From positions 1 to 64,000 of the forward strand of contig CAKSWT010000013.1 in assembly GCA_934512135.1 (NCBI GenBank): a stretch of 64,000 nt of DNA, written 5' to 3'. This stretch comes from an uncultured Oscillospiraceae bacterium (lineage in GTDB: Bacteria > Bacillota > Clostridia > Oscillospirales > Oscillospiraceae). The notes under the pieces were generated by a model, which made no database searches, had not been told where the DNA came from, and saw only the letters and a program-made list of their open reading frames with translations. A program made the translations under genes and the position numbers. Shown here one piece after another: positions 1-8,443 of this stretch; position 1 is the stretch's first letter; every line of letters begins with the position of its first letter.

Positions 1-1
1 T

Positions 2-77
2 GCGGGTGTAGCTCATCTGGTAGAGCGCCACCTTGCCAAGGTGGAGGTAGCGAGTTCGAGCCTCGTCACCCGCTCCA
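2..77 (+). tRNA. tRNA-Gly (GCC anticodon)
   Basis: A full cloverleaf can be drawn. The 7-bp acceptor stem pairs GCGGGTG with CACCCGC, the anticodon loop is TTGCCAA (anticodon GCC) on a CCACC/GGTGG stem, and the T-loop is GTTCGAG. The 3' CCA is encoded at 75-77. It sits 40 bp before tRNA-Cys, so the two are probably co-transcribed. Confidence 0.97.
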
Positions 78-117
78 AAGTAAGAAAGGAGTACCGCGCG
101 TACTCCTTTCCGTATAT

Positions 118-192
118 GGTACCATAGCCAAGTGGTAAGGCAGCGGTCTGCAAAACCGCGATTCCCCAGTTCAAATCTGGGTGGTACCTCCA
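118..192 (+). tRNA. tRNA-Cys (GCA anticodon)
   Basis: The acceptor stem pairs GGTACCA with TGGTACC, the anticodon loop is CTGCAAA (anticodon GCA), the T-arm is CCCAG-TTCAAAT-CTGGG, and CCA is encoded at 190-192. It is the last tRNA before the mobile and surface genes, so it is a reasonable candidate for an integration target. I found no second copy of its 3' end in the window. Confidence 0.97.
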
Positions 193-202
193 TCATACCG
201 CA

Positions 203-270
203 ACAGTTTAGATGCCATTGGCAAAAAGCCAGTGGCATCAACTGTTTTCGGGCTCTGTGAAGCCCGAAAA
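203..270 (+). terminator. Two tandem hairpins after the tRNA genes
   Basis: The first hairpin pairs AACAGTTTAGATGCCATTGGC (202-222) imperfectly with GCCAGTGGCATCAACTGTT (228-246). The second is a 10-bp stem, TTTTCGGGCT (245-254) with AGCCCGAAAA (261-270), followed by TTTATCTTT. Together they probably end the tRNA transcript. No gene is visible between 193 and 490, only hairpins. Confidence 0.6.
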
Positions 271-362
271 TTTATCTTTGAAACGAAAGATGCCAAAGGC
301 GGATTTTAGGGGTTGACCCGGATTTGAACCCCCTGTTTTCACAAATCTCATAAATCTTCAAC

Positions 363-464
363 CAGCGCCCTTTTTGAAATACTCAAAAGGGGCGCTGAAA
401 TATAGCCAGTAAAAAGGGCGCCAGTTTGATGGTCACAGAGACCATTTAGACTGGCGCCCTTTTT
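363..464. repeat. Two adjacent long inverted repeats
   Basis: At 363-377/383-397 a 15-bp stem (one G-T pair) has the loop AATAC. At 411-424/451-464 AAAAAGGGCGCCAG is mirrored exactly by CTGGCGCCCTTTTT, and the interior contains a further TGGTC/GACCA pairing. Both contain GGGCGC flanked by A/T runs, as bidirectional terminators do. They could also be the remains of a small inverted-repeat element. Confidence 0.5.
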
Positions 465-510
465 GCGTTTACAGAGAAAATTACAGCAATTTGCTGTTTA
501 TAATAGATCC

Positions 511-545
511 GCCCTCGTATCGAAAGATGCGGGGCTATTTTTGTT
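511..545 (+). terminator. Leader hairpin before the pilus operon (possible attenuator)
   Basis: GCCC-t-CGTATC-gaaa-GATGCG-GGGC (511-535) forms a strong hairpin followed by TATTTTTGTTTT. It lies just after a TATAAT-like -10 box (499-504, weak -35) and only 18 bp before the adhesin's first codon. It would therefore interrupt the pilus transcript unless it is controlled, which suggests attenuation. Confidence 0.45.
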
Positions 546-562
546 TTGGAAAGGAGATTTGC

Positions 563-3466
563 ATGAAACAATTCAAATGGATACGTTTTCTGGCACTGGC
601 CCTGCTGCTGTCCATGGCAGTGGGCGCCATCCCTGCTGCGCTGGCCGCTGAAGAAAGTGCTGTCGAGCAGACAGTGCAGGACAGCGTATCTGATGAACCT
701 CTGGAAGTGGAATCGGAAGCTACAGCATCGGTATCGCCGGAGCCGGAACCCATCCCCTCACAGCAGCCTCCGGGAGCGGAAGAAAGCCAGGAGGAAGCGG
801 AGGAATCTACTGACGCTCTGGAACCCACGGACATGAACGGCGAAACTCTCACCCGCCACGCAGTCAGCACCGGAGGCCCCAGGCGTGCGCGGTCCTCCGC
901 ATACGGAACTGTCAGCAAGTCCACCTGTGTGGAGTTCGCGGGATATACCTCCCCCTATTGGTACTGCAACCGCTATGACACCTTGGGGTCCCATGTCTAT
1001 GGTCATTATTACTACTGCGAAGTCATCGCCTATCACACAGTGGACGGAGCCTATGCATATTGCGTGGAGCCGAACACCTCCTCCATCAATGGTGCAACCT
1101 ACTACAGCTACGATGGGAATTCCGCCGCCAGTGACTCCTACTGGATGCTGGAACTGGATAGCTGGCAGCGGTATTACATTCAGCAGATCATGGCCTTCGG
1201 GTATCCCTCCGTTGACCGTGGCTACTCGGTTCAGGCGCAGTACGCTGCCACCCAGACCTTGATTTGGGAGGTAGTTTCCAAGTGCCGCTATAATGATGGC
1301 ATCATGTACAGCTCAGACTATGGCCTGTTCAGCAAGATCTACACTGTGCTGGGCGCACCCTATCAGGCATGTTATGACGGTATCCTGTCCTCCATTGCCA
1401 GCGGGATCTCGGACGGGACGGTCCCCGGCTTTGCGGGAAGCAGCTATGGCGGGGCGACCACCGTCAATTTGACGCTGAACGCCTCCACAGGTTGCTATGA
1501 GGGAAGCCTGTGGGATGGGAATGGTGTTCTTAGCCACTATAACTTCTCGGCTTCTGGTGTTACATTTTCCAAATCCGGAAACACCCTGTATATCTCTGTA
1601 CCCGCCAGTTCCGCAGGGAGTATCAAAGGAACAGTCATCACAGGCACCTCGGATCATGTGCTTATGAGTACCTCCAATCCCTCAGTTTGGGAAAACAGTA
1701 CCTATCAAACGGTGCTCTCCGCCGGAAACGTGGGAAATGCCAAAGCATACATTAAGCTGAATTGGGCGGACACAGGTAGTATAAAGCTTGTGAAAACCGT
1801 CTCGGACATCAGTATCAGCCGAAAAGGATGGACGTTTTATTTCCGCAACAACAGCACCGGGCAGACCCTCACCAAGACCACGGACAGCAATGGCGAGATC
1901 TCCGTGACCGGGCTGTCTGCTGGTACTACATACACCGTTACGGAAAAAGCCTATGCGGGCTATATTCAGCCTGCAGCTCAGACCGTGACAATTCAGGCAG
2001 GAAAGACCACAGAGATTAAGTTTCATAACACGCGGAAGCAGTGGCGGGCTACGGTCACCAAGGTGGATAAGGAAACTGGTACAGCCCAGGGCAACGCCTC
2101 TTTGGATGGCGCACAGTACACGCTGTATAAGTCGGGCAAAGCGGTCAAGGTTTACACCGTTAAAAACGGTGGCTTTACCACAGAGTATTTCCCATGCACA
2201 GACAACAATGGAATATACACCATCAAGGAGACCAAAGCTCCGCCCGGTTATAAGCTGGATTCCACGGTATACAAGCTGACTACCAGCTATGCAAACTATT
2301 CTGCCGCCGAAAATAACATCAAGCTCACGGTATCGGACCAAGTCATCAAGGGCAGGATTCAGCTTGAAAAGTGGGCATTGAATACGGTCAATGGCGAGAA
2401 ACAGCCGGAAAAAGGGGCCACCTTCCATGTCTGGCTCAAATCCGCGGGCAGCTATGCCAAGGCCAAAGCTCCCGAGCGGGATGTTATCACTATTGGGGCA
2501 GACGGCAAAGGTACGTCTAAGGAGTTGCCCTACGGAACCTACTGTGTCCAGCAAACCCATACATGGGACGGTTACGATATAGACAAAACCGTCTACGAGC
2601 GCACCGTTGACGGCACAAATGCCGGAGCCAATGATACTCTGTCCCTGCACAATGACATCTGGACCGGGCAGCTCACAATTTCTAAAGTGGACGGCGAAAC
2701 CAAGCAGCCTCTTTCTGGAGCGGAGTTCACCTTGACAGGTTCGGATGGCTCCGAGGTTGTCCTGGTGACTGATTCAACCGGCAAAGCCGTTTTTGAGAAT
2801 CTTGTGTATGGCGTGGAGTATACCTGGACCGAAACCAACGCTCCCAAGGGATACCTCTTAAATTCAGACAACACCGGCACATGGTCTGTAACAAAGCACG
2901 ATGATTCCATCGAGATCACCTGCGAGGACTACCGCCGTCCCGGGTCTATCACGGTCACCAAACAGAACAGCGACGGCGAACCGCTGGCTGGGGCTGTGTT
3001 TCTGCTGGAATATCTGGACGGCAGCACATGGAAGCCTGTCACCGGCCGCAGCGATGATGTAGTCGCAAAGGGAGCCTGCACCAGCGAGGGCCTTAAGGAT
3101 GGCCGGCTCACCACCGATGACAGCGGCAAGGTCACATTCTCTGGACTGTGGGCAGATGATTCCCTGAAATATCGAGTAACCGAGGTGAAAGCACCGGAGG
3201 GCTATGAACTTCTGAAAGAGCCTGTGTTTGAAGGGGTGTTGCCGGTCAGCTACCCGGAAGGGAAGGTCACAGCGGAGCCGGAGGAGATCATCGACGGCAC
3301 AGCCTACTTCTATAATCCGGAGTTCACTGTCACCAATAATCACAGCTATACCATGCCCATGACCGGCGGCAGAAATCTGCCTCTAATCCCCCTGGGCCTT
3401 GTCCTGATATGTTTTAGCATGGGACCAATTATTCTCTATATTAAAAAACGGAGGACCACCACTTGA
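563..3466 (+). CDS. Thioester/Cna-B LPXTG-type surface adhesin (pilus tip or ancillary pilin)
   Basis: This is a 967-residue secreted, wall-anchored protein. I chose the ATG at 563, preceded by AAGGAG, because it places a clean signal peptide (MKQF... to ALAA) at the N-terminus. Residues about 110-370 form a TQXA-type thioester domain: Cys167 in YAYCVEP and Gln231 in AATQTLIWEV are the expected cross-linking pair, which in known adhesins binds host surface amines. Four or five SpaA/Cna-B repeats follow, with typical TVTE-KAPxGY segments. The C-terminus has a sorting signal, MPMTGG, then a hydrophobic helix and KKRR. The first sorting residue is Met rather than Leu, which is unusual. It overlaps the major pilin start by 4 bases, so the two are translationally coupled. 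Confidence 0.88.
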   Translation: MKQFKWIRFLALALLLSMAVGAIPAALAAEESAVEQTVQDSVSDEPLEVESEATASVSPEPEPIPSQQPPGAEESQEEAEESTDALEPTDMNGETLTRHAVSTGGPRRARSSAYGTVSKSTCVEFAGYTSPYWYCNRYDTLGSHVYGHYYYCEVIAYHTVDGAYAYCVEPNTSSINGATYYSYDGNSAASDSYWMLELDSWQRYYIQQIMAFGYPSVDRGYSVQAQYAATQTLIWEVVSKCRYNDGIMYSSDYGLFSKIYTVLGAPYQACYDGILSSIASGISDGTVPGFAGSSYGGATTVNLTLNASTGCYEGSLWDGNGVLSHYNFSASGVTFSKSGNTLYISVPASSAGSIKGTVITGTSDHVLMSTSNPSVWENSTYQTVLSAGNVGNAKAYIKLNWADTGSIKLVKTVSDISISRKGWTFYFRNNSTGQTLTKTTDSNGEISVTGLSAGTTYTVTEKAYAGYIQPAAQTVTIQAGKTTEIKFHNTRKQWRATVTKVDKETGTAQGNASLDGAQYTLYKSGKAVKVYTVKNGGFTTEYFPCTDNNGIYTIKETKAPPGYKLDSTVYKLTTSYANYSAAENNIKLTVSDQVIKGRIQLEKWALNTVNGEKQPEKGATFHVWLKSAGSYAKAKAPERDVITIGADGKGTSKELPYGTYCVQQTHTWDGYDIDKTVYERTVDGTNAGANDTLSLHNDIWTGQLTISKVDGETKQPLSGAEFTLTGSDGSEVVLVTDSTGKAVFENLVYGVEYTWTETNAPKGYLLNSDNTGTWSVTKHDDSIEITCEDYRRPGSITVTKQNSDGEPLAGAVFLLEYLDGSTWKPVTGRSDDVVAKGACTSEGLKDGRLTTDDSGKVTFSGLWADDSLKYRVTEVKAPEGYELLKEPVFEGVLPVSYPEGKVTAEPEEIIDGTAYFYNPEFTVTNNHSYTMPMTGGRNLPLIPLGLVLICFSMGPIILYIKKRRTTT

Positions 3467-5409
3467 AAAAGAATATTCTGAAACGAATCGGAGCCATGGC
3501 GCTGAGTGCTGTCATGGCTCTCTCCTTTATCCCGGCAGCACTCGCTGCCAACAGCGAAACTGCTACTATCGACACCAGCCGGGATACATCCCTGACACTG
3601 TACAAATACGACTTGACGGCCGCCCAGGACGCGGGGGCATGGGAAACGACCGCCTATGTATCCACCGGTCTACTGGACGAATCCGTCAACACAGTCCTTT
3701 CTCCTTACGCCATTCAGGGCGTAGAGTTCAGCTATGTGAGAGTGGCAGATCTCTCGATCCTGAAAGAAGATGCGGACGGAGCGCACACCATCAAGCCCTT
3801 GTACGGATTCACGGAGAACACCAAAACTGGAAGCCAGGAAACGATGGAGTTCCTCTCTGCACTGGGTCTCACCACCAATGATGCCTACACGGTAGAGCGT
3901 GACGCCCAGGAAAACCGAATCTGGTACTTTGAAAGTGACGTTCTCATCAATGCCCTGAGCGATGCCCTCGCCACCAACGCCACCAGCACCAAAGCAGCGT
4001 TGGAATCCTATATGACATCCAATGGTGGGACGGCCATGCCGGAGACAGATGAAAACGGTAAATCTGCCGTGACCGGGCTGGCGCAGGGGTTGTACCTGCT
4101 TGTAGAGACCAGGGTGCCGGAGAATGTGGTGGACACCACAGACCCGTTTCTTGTCTCGCTCCCCATGACCACTGTGGACGGTAATGAGTGGAACTATGAC
4201 CTCACGCTTTATCCCAAGAACAGCACGGGCAACCCCACACTGGAAAAGACCGTCCGGGAAACCAAGACAGACACGGGCAGAAACGGCGGCAATGCCAATG
4301 ACATTACAGACGGCTACGCCCACACCGCCACGGCATCGGATGGTGATACGGTGGAATATCAGATCATTTCCACCCTGCCCACCATCACATCCCCTGCCAC
4401 GGCATTGTCTACATATACCTTTGTGGATGAACTCAGCAAAGGCATCCGCTACACCGGGGAGCAGTTCGATACCAAAGATGTGAAACTGGAGTTCTTCAAA
4501 GACAATGCTTGCATTGACCCCATCGCTGCATGGACGGAGGCAGATGGTAAATTCACGGTCAGCTATACGGATTATTCTACGGAAGCAGGCAGTAAGATGA
4601 CCATTGCCATGACGGAGGAGGGCCTCAAGGAGATCAACAGCGCGGATACCGTGTATGATCCTGCCACCAGTCTACTTTGGGGCTATTCCAACTGCACTCT
4701 GCGGATCACATACGCTTGCACGGTCAACAGCGATGCCACCGTGGTCTATGGCGATAGCGGCAATCCCAATGAGGTGGAACTGACATGGAAACGCACCAAT
4801 TCAGACTATTACGACACCTTGAAAGACTGCTGCCACGTTTACACTTACGGCATTGACCTGACCAAACAGTTTTCGGACGGTGCCGGGAATTTTGATAAAG
4901 TCAAGTTTCTCCTACACAATGACACAGATGGCTATTATGTGCAGGCTCAGCAGGATGCCAGCTCCGGCATCTACTACGTTACAGGCCATACCACAAAGGA
5001 AACCGAGGCCACCTCATTTGTACCCACTTCTGGCGGCAAGGTCACAGTGAAAGGGCTGGAGGATGATTCGTATATCATTACTGAGACAGCCACGGACAGC
5101 GGCTATGCATTACTTAAGGAAACTGTTTCCGTGGAGATCACCAGTTCCGAAGGACAGGAAACCTGTGAGCTGTGCGGCGCAAAGCTGCGGACGGCCACAG
5201 CCAAGGTCAACGGCAAGGCCGTGACCATGCAGGAGGACAACGGCAGCGTCAATGCAGTCGTACCTCTGACCATTACTAATACCCGCAATTTTACCCTACC
5301 TAAGACTGGCGGCAGCGGCACCAGAAATCTGTATCTGTTCGGCGGTATCGCCGTGATCGCCGGTATGGGGCTGGCCGTGGTTATGCTACGGAAAAAGCGT
5401 CATGCGTAA
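3463..5409 (+). CDS. Major pilin subunit with isopeptide domains (LPKTG anchored)
   Basis: This 648-residue fimbrial shaft protein starts at TTG 3463, preceded by GGAGGA and overlapping the adhesin stop. It has a signal peptide (MKKNILKR... to AALAA). A YPKN pilin motif (LYPKNSTGNP, near residue 250) carries the lysine that sortases usually join to the next subunit. Fimbrial D2-type and Cna-B domains follow, with an E-box-like ETATDSGYALL. The C-terminus has LPKTGG, a transmembrane helix and RKKRHA. The sortase gene directly downstream overlaps its end by 8 bases. This gene and its two neighbours form a complete three-gene sortase-assembled pilus operon. Confidence 0.9.
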   Translation: MKKNILKRIGAMALSAVMALSFIPAALAANSETATIDTSRDTSLTLYKYDLTAAQDAGAWETTAYVSTGLLDESVNTVLSPYAIQGVEFSYVRVADLSILKEDADGAHTIKPLYGFTENTKTGSQETMEFLSALGLTTNDAYTVERDAQENRIWYFESDVLINALSDALATNATSTKAALESYMTSNGGTAMPETDENGKSAVTGLAQGLYLLVETRVPENVVDTTDPFLVSLPMTTVDGNEWNYDLTLYPKNSTGNPTLEKTVRETKTDTGRNGGNANDITDGYAHTATASDGDTVEYQIISTLPTITSPATALSTYTFVDELSKGIRYTGEQFDTKDVKLEFFKDNACIDPIAAWTEADGKFTVSYTDYSTEAGSKMTIAMTEEGLKEINSADTVYDPATSLLWGYSNCTLRITYACTVNSDATVVYGDSGNPNEVELTWKRTNSDYYDTLKDCCHVYTYGIDLTKQFSDGAGNFDKVKFLLHNDTDGYYVQAQQDASSGIYYVTGHTTKETEATSFVPTSGGKVTVKGLEDDSYIITETATDSGYALLKETVSVEITSSEGQETCELCGAKLRTATAKVNGKAVTMQEDNGSVNAVVPLTITNTRNFTLPKTGGSGTRNLYLFGGIAVIAGMGLAVVMLRKKRHA

Positions 5410-6097
5410 GAAACGGTTGGGCCTGTTTTTTGCGGGGTGCATCCTACTGATCGGGTGCGCCCTGCTTTTGTATGCTCCCATCAACCAGTGGCTGGAGGGA
5501 CGGCGGCAGTCTGAGGTCTGCGCCGACTATGATAGCGCAACGGGTGGCATGGACGACAGTGCCATGGAGCAGGAGCTGAGAAAGGCCAGAAAATACAACC
5601 ATGATCTCAGCACCCAAGTGGCCCTGTCCGACCCCTTTGAAAACAAAGTGGACACGACCACCACAGACTATGACGCCCTGCTTCGGGCCAGCACGGACGG
5701 CGTGATGGCATACGTTGAGATCCCCAAAATCAGCGTATCCCTGCCGGTGTATCATGGGGTCAGCTCGGCGGTGCTCAATAAGGGTGTAGGACATCTGCCG
5801 GAAACCAGCCTGCCCGTGGGCGGAGAGAGTACCCACGCGGTGCTGGCAGGTCACAGTGGCATGAGCCATGCAAGATTGTTTACCGATCTTCCAAAGCTGG
5901 AGATTGGAGACAAGTTTTATATTCATGTCTATGGAAAAAAGCTGTGTTACAAGGTGGACCAGGTCAAAAAGATACGGCCATGGGATACCAAAGAGTTAAA
6001 TATTGTGGAGGGTCAGGACTATGTGACCCTCCTGACCTGTGTGCCCATTGCCGTCAACAGTCACCGGTTGTTGGTACGGGGAAAGCGGGTGAAGTGA
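5402..6097 (+). CDS. Class C pilus-assembly sortase
   Basis: This 231-residue transpeptidase should polymerise the upstream pilin. It has an N-terminal membrane helix (LFFAGCILLIGCALLLY) and a DPF lid motif in LSDPFENK, typical of class C sortases. The catalytic His is in VLAGHSG, the catalytic Cys in TLLTC and the Arg in NSHRLLVRG. The protein ends right after the catalytic Arg strand (GKRVK), so the C-terminal membrane helix usual in class C is absent. It overlaps the major pilin gene. A stub of a second, related sortase gene lies at 7343-7399. Confidence 0.92.
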   Translation: MRKKRLGLFFAGCILLIGCALLLYAPINQWLEGRRQSEVCADYDSATGGMDDSAMEQELRKARKYNHDLSTQVALSDPFENKVDTTTTDYDALLRASTDGVMAYVEIPKISVSLPVYHGVSSAVLNKGVGHLPETSLPVGGESTHAVLAGHSGMSHARLFTDLPKLEIGDKFYIHVYGKKLCYKVDQVKKIRPWDTKELNIVEGQDYVTLLTCVPIAVNSHRLLVRGKRVK

Positions 6098-6148
6098 CAA
6101 ATGCGCACTGATACAAGCGGTGCTCATATCGGGGTGCATTTCAGATCA

Positions 6149-7213
6149 TTAAGAGATTGGTTCCAAATACTTTGCTCGCAATGTCTGGATCTCCACATCT
6201 GTGATGTGCAGCTTATCTTTCAGAAAGTCCAGCATAGTTCCGCTTTCTTGCTCAGCGAGTGTATAGACCTTCTCCATATATGGCCGGGATACGCCTACCA
6301 ATGCCGCAACGCCGTCCAATTCCGTCTGGTCATCAGTAAGCGCGGCGGCACCCTGGACCATGTAATCGATCTTCTCACGGTTAAACTCATTGGTGAGCGC
6401 AAAATCCTGTAAAACAGTTTCTTTATCCACCCCCAGAAGAGTCAATGTGATCATAGCCGCGCAACCGGCGCGATCTTTGCCGCCGGTGCAATGCCAAAGA
6501 AGTGCACCGCTTTCATCATGGGCCAGCAGCGCATCTACGAATGCCCGGTATCCGTCAAGGGCAGTTTGGCTTTCAAACATGCTGGTATACATATCCTCTG
6601 AAAGGGCACCCATGCGGTACATTTCCAGCATGGCACCAGCAGGATCCGTTGCCATTTTGCTGTAAATACCAACAATAGCTTTGTTGTTTCCGGTGTCGTC
6701 GGCATTTTCGTCCAATATATGAATTTGCCGATATATCGCGTCCCCGATAGTCGGGTCTGGTGCCTGGTCGATTTCTGAAGTCGTGCGGAAATCAATAATT
6801 TCTGTGACCGCGTATTGATCCCGCAGCATATCCAAGTCTTCCTGTGTACCGTCAGACAGCTTTCCGGTACGCAGCAGTATGTTCTGCTTGACCCGCATAC
6901 CGTCCTGTGTGACATAACCACCTAGCTGTCTGGCGTTGCTGATTCCTGACAAGCCCAGAGTCTGACTCTCCACGGAAACCGTGTTCTGAATGGGGTCCGG
7001 CTCCTGCTTGGATGTCGATGGCTCCGGTAATGAAGACGTGGATGGACTGGGGACCGCCGTTGTCACGGTTCTTTCGGTGTTCCACACGGCTTCTTGATGT
7101 GTTTCCTGCGTGGATTTTACGTTTGGGGCGTCCGCTCCTGCACCGCAGGCACTCAAAACAACTGCATACAACAGCGCTCCGGACCACAATAATGCCAAAT
7201 TTTTTCTTTTCAT
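6149..7213 (-). CDS. Secreted lipoprotein tyrosine phosphatase (DSP/PTP-like, Y_phosphatase3 type)
   Basis: The 354-residue protein begins with a lipoprotein signal (LLYAVVLSAC), so it is likely anchored outside the membrane. An S/T/P-rich linker (residues about 30-80) leads to a phosphatase domain. That domain starts with ISNARQLGGY, which is typical of the bacterial tyrosine phosphatase family PF13350, and has the P-loop HCTGGKDRAG, with catalytic Cys and Arg. Related secreted enzymes dephosphorylate proteins or phosphoinositides, but the substrate here is unknown. It is transcribed against the pilus operon, only 50 bp from its end, and is flanked on the other side by a sortase stub. It may have been inserted between two sortase genes. 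Confidence 0.85.
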   Translation of the reverse strand: MKRKNLALLWSGALLYAVVLSACGAGADAPNVKSTQETHQEAVWNTERTVTTAVPSPSTSSLPEPSTSKQEPDPIQNTVSVESQTLGLSGISNARQLGGYVTQDGMRVKQNILLRTGKLSDGTQEDLDMLRDQYAVTEIIDFRTTSEIDQAPDPTIGDAIYRQIHILDENADDTGNNKAIVGIYSKMATDPAGAMLEMYRMGALSEDMYTSMFESQTALDGYRAFVDALLAHDESGALLWHCTGGKDRAGCAAMITLTLLGVDKETVLQDFALTNEFNREKIDYMVQGAAALTDDQTELDGVAALVGVSRPYMEKVYTLAEQESGTMLDFLKDKLHITDVEIQTLRAKYLEPIS

Positions 7214-7342
7214 GTTTTCCCTCTTTTCTTTTTTTGGTTATTTATATGGTAATATTGGTTTGTAAAATCCAAAAGCGAGGTTTTGCAAAAAATGTGTAAA
7301 TTTATCTAACATGAGGACGGCGTAAAAATGATAAGATAGTTA

Positions 7343-7399
7343 GTCTTCGGCATTGTCAACAGCCACCGCCTGCTGGTGCGGGGCCGCAGGATCGGTTGA
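7343..7399 (+). pseudogene. 3' stub of a second class C sortase gene
   Basis: In one frame these bases read VFGIVNSHRLLVRGRRIG then stop, which is the catalytic-Arg end of a class C sortase. The intact sortase ends VNSHRLLVRGKRVK, so the match is clear at the protein level, although the codons differ. No start, His or Cys portion remains. This suggests a second pilus operon was lost by deletion, or that the phosphatase gene entered by recombination between two sortase genes. Confidence 0.72.
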
Positions 7400-7443
7400 T
7401 CACAGAAACTGTTGCATTTGCTTCGTTTTTTGCAGCTTCTTTG

Positions 7444-7470
7444 TGGGGTATGGTGAATAGCTTTGCCCCA
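7444..7470 (+). promoter_or_regulatory. Leader hairpin with GAATAGCTTT loop (copy 1)
   Basis: TGGGG (7444-7448) pairs with CCCCA (7466-7470) around a 17-nt loop containing GGTGAATAGCTTTG. The same loop core occurs upstream of genes at 26192, 33353 and 34094. In this copy it lies about 75 nt before the start at 7544. Confidence 0.45.
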
Positions 7471-7543
7471 GAGAGTGTGGTATCTTCCGTGTGGATGGAG
7501 TACCTGATCAGGTCTCCAAATTCAAAAAACGGAGGAATATAAA

Positions 7544-8146
7544 ATGAAACGGAAAATGAAATGGTTTGCAACGGGAATCCTGTGTCTGCTGCTGGCAGCC
7601 GCTATGACAGTGACCGCACTGGCGACGGAGGGCTGGGATATTCATGTGGATCCCATCAATGTCCTCATAAACGGAGAGGTATTTCACCCCAGGGATGTGA
7701 CCGGAACGGAAGTACCCGTATTCGTATATGACGGCACGACCTATGCCCCCTTGCGGGGACTGGCGGAAGCCTACGGTCTGAAGGTGGACTATGATCCCGT
7801 CACCCACACCGCCATGGTGGATACACAGACACAAACCACGGTGATCCGGGAGCCTGACCCCACGGCCAGGGATTTTGCGTACCAGTGGCGTATCGAGGAG
7901 ACCGCCCGGATCGGCGGAGAGATCATCTGCACCGCCGTCTACGCCGGGCCATTGGGGGATGAGGGATTCCAAACATGGTGGAACTCCTTCAGTACCGGAG
8001 AACTTCAAGCTCACACCACAATGCTCGCAAAATGGACGGGAACCAAGTATCCCGGCAGCCCTGTAACACTGTACTTTGTCCAAGGCGGCAGGAACCTGGG
8101 CACAGCCCACGCCGATGGAGGCGAAGCGTCATACACATCCGCATAA
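7544..8146 (+). CDS. Secreted protein with copper-amine-oxidase-like N-terminal (stalk) domain
   Basis: The 200-residue protein has a signal peptide (MKRKMKWFATGILCLLLAAAMTVTALA). Residues about 30-90 form a stalk domain: INVLINGEVF, VPVFVYDGTTYAPLRGLAEAYGLKVDYD and AMVDT are characteristic. In Firmicutes this domain often occurs on secreted or wall-associated proteins. The rest has no clear match. The ATG is preceded by GGAGGA. It lies between the pilus region and the ICE genes and may be surface cargo. Its leader carries the recurring GAATAGCTTT hairpin found before other ICE genes, which ties it to the element. Confidence 0.7.
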   Translation: MKRKMKWFATGILCLLLAAAMTVTALATEGWDIHVDPINVLINGEVFHPRDVTGTEVPVFVYDGTTYAPLRGLAEAYGLKVDYDPVTHTAMVDTQTQTTVIREPDPTARDFAYQWRIEETARIGGEIICTAVYAGPLGDEGFQTWWNSFSTGELQAHTTMLAKWTGTKYPGSPVTLYFVQGGRNLGTAHADGGEASYTSA

Positions 8147-8184
8147 ACCAATATCCGCAAGGATTTTTATACCCGAAATTACAA

Positions 8185-8238
8185 GGCCGTGTTCCATAAG
8201 GGGCAGCGGCCTTTTTTTGCCGCTCTTTCGGAACACGG
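8185..8238 (+). promoter_or_regulatory. Terminator/antiterminator leader (attenuator 1)
   Basis: GGCCG (8185-8189) and CGGCC (8207-8211) form a stem followed by seven Ts. Overlapping the left arm, CCGTGTTCC (8187-8195) is an exact complement of GGAACACGG (8230-8238). The two structures exclude each other. The arrangement sits just before the first gene of the large anti-restriction block, so it could gate the whole operon. Confidence 0.6.
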
Positions 8239-8254
8239 TCAGGAAAGGAGCAAC

Positions 8255-8443
8255 ATGGCAAAATACTTTATGCAGGGGACTCCCCATGGCGCCTATGAGC
8301 GCATGATGAGAGAGGTCCCCAGACCGAGTAAATCCCCGGAGCTTCCAAAACCACGCAGCGGCCGGGAAGTGATCCGCATAACAGTTGGCAATGTGTTTTG
8401 TATCCCGGCAGGAGGTGAAGTCAATGGGAAACATAAGATATGA
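8255..8443 (+). CDS. Small conserved ICE protein, function unknown
   Basis: This 62-residue protein starts at ATG 8255 after GGAAAGGAG. It begins MAKYFMQGTPHGAYERMM, which is followed by a basic, proline-rich stretch. It overlaps the next gene by 20 bases and is the first gene after the attenuator. I recognise no domain. Its position suggests it is the leader cistron of the anti-restriction operon. Confidence 0.6.
   Translation: MAKYFMQGTPHGAYERMMREVPRPSKSPELPKPRSGREVIRITVGNVFCIPAGGEVNGKHKI

Noticed and set aside
309..335. Possible tRNA gene on the minus strand (GTTCAAATC)
   Set aside because: The arms around the loop do not pair and no other tRNA arm is present. At most it is a remnant.
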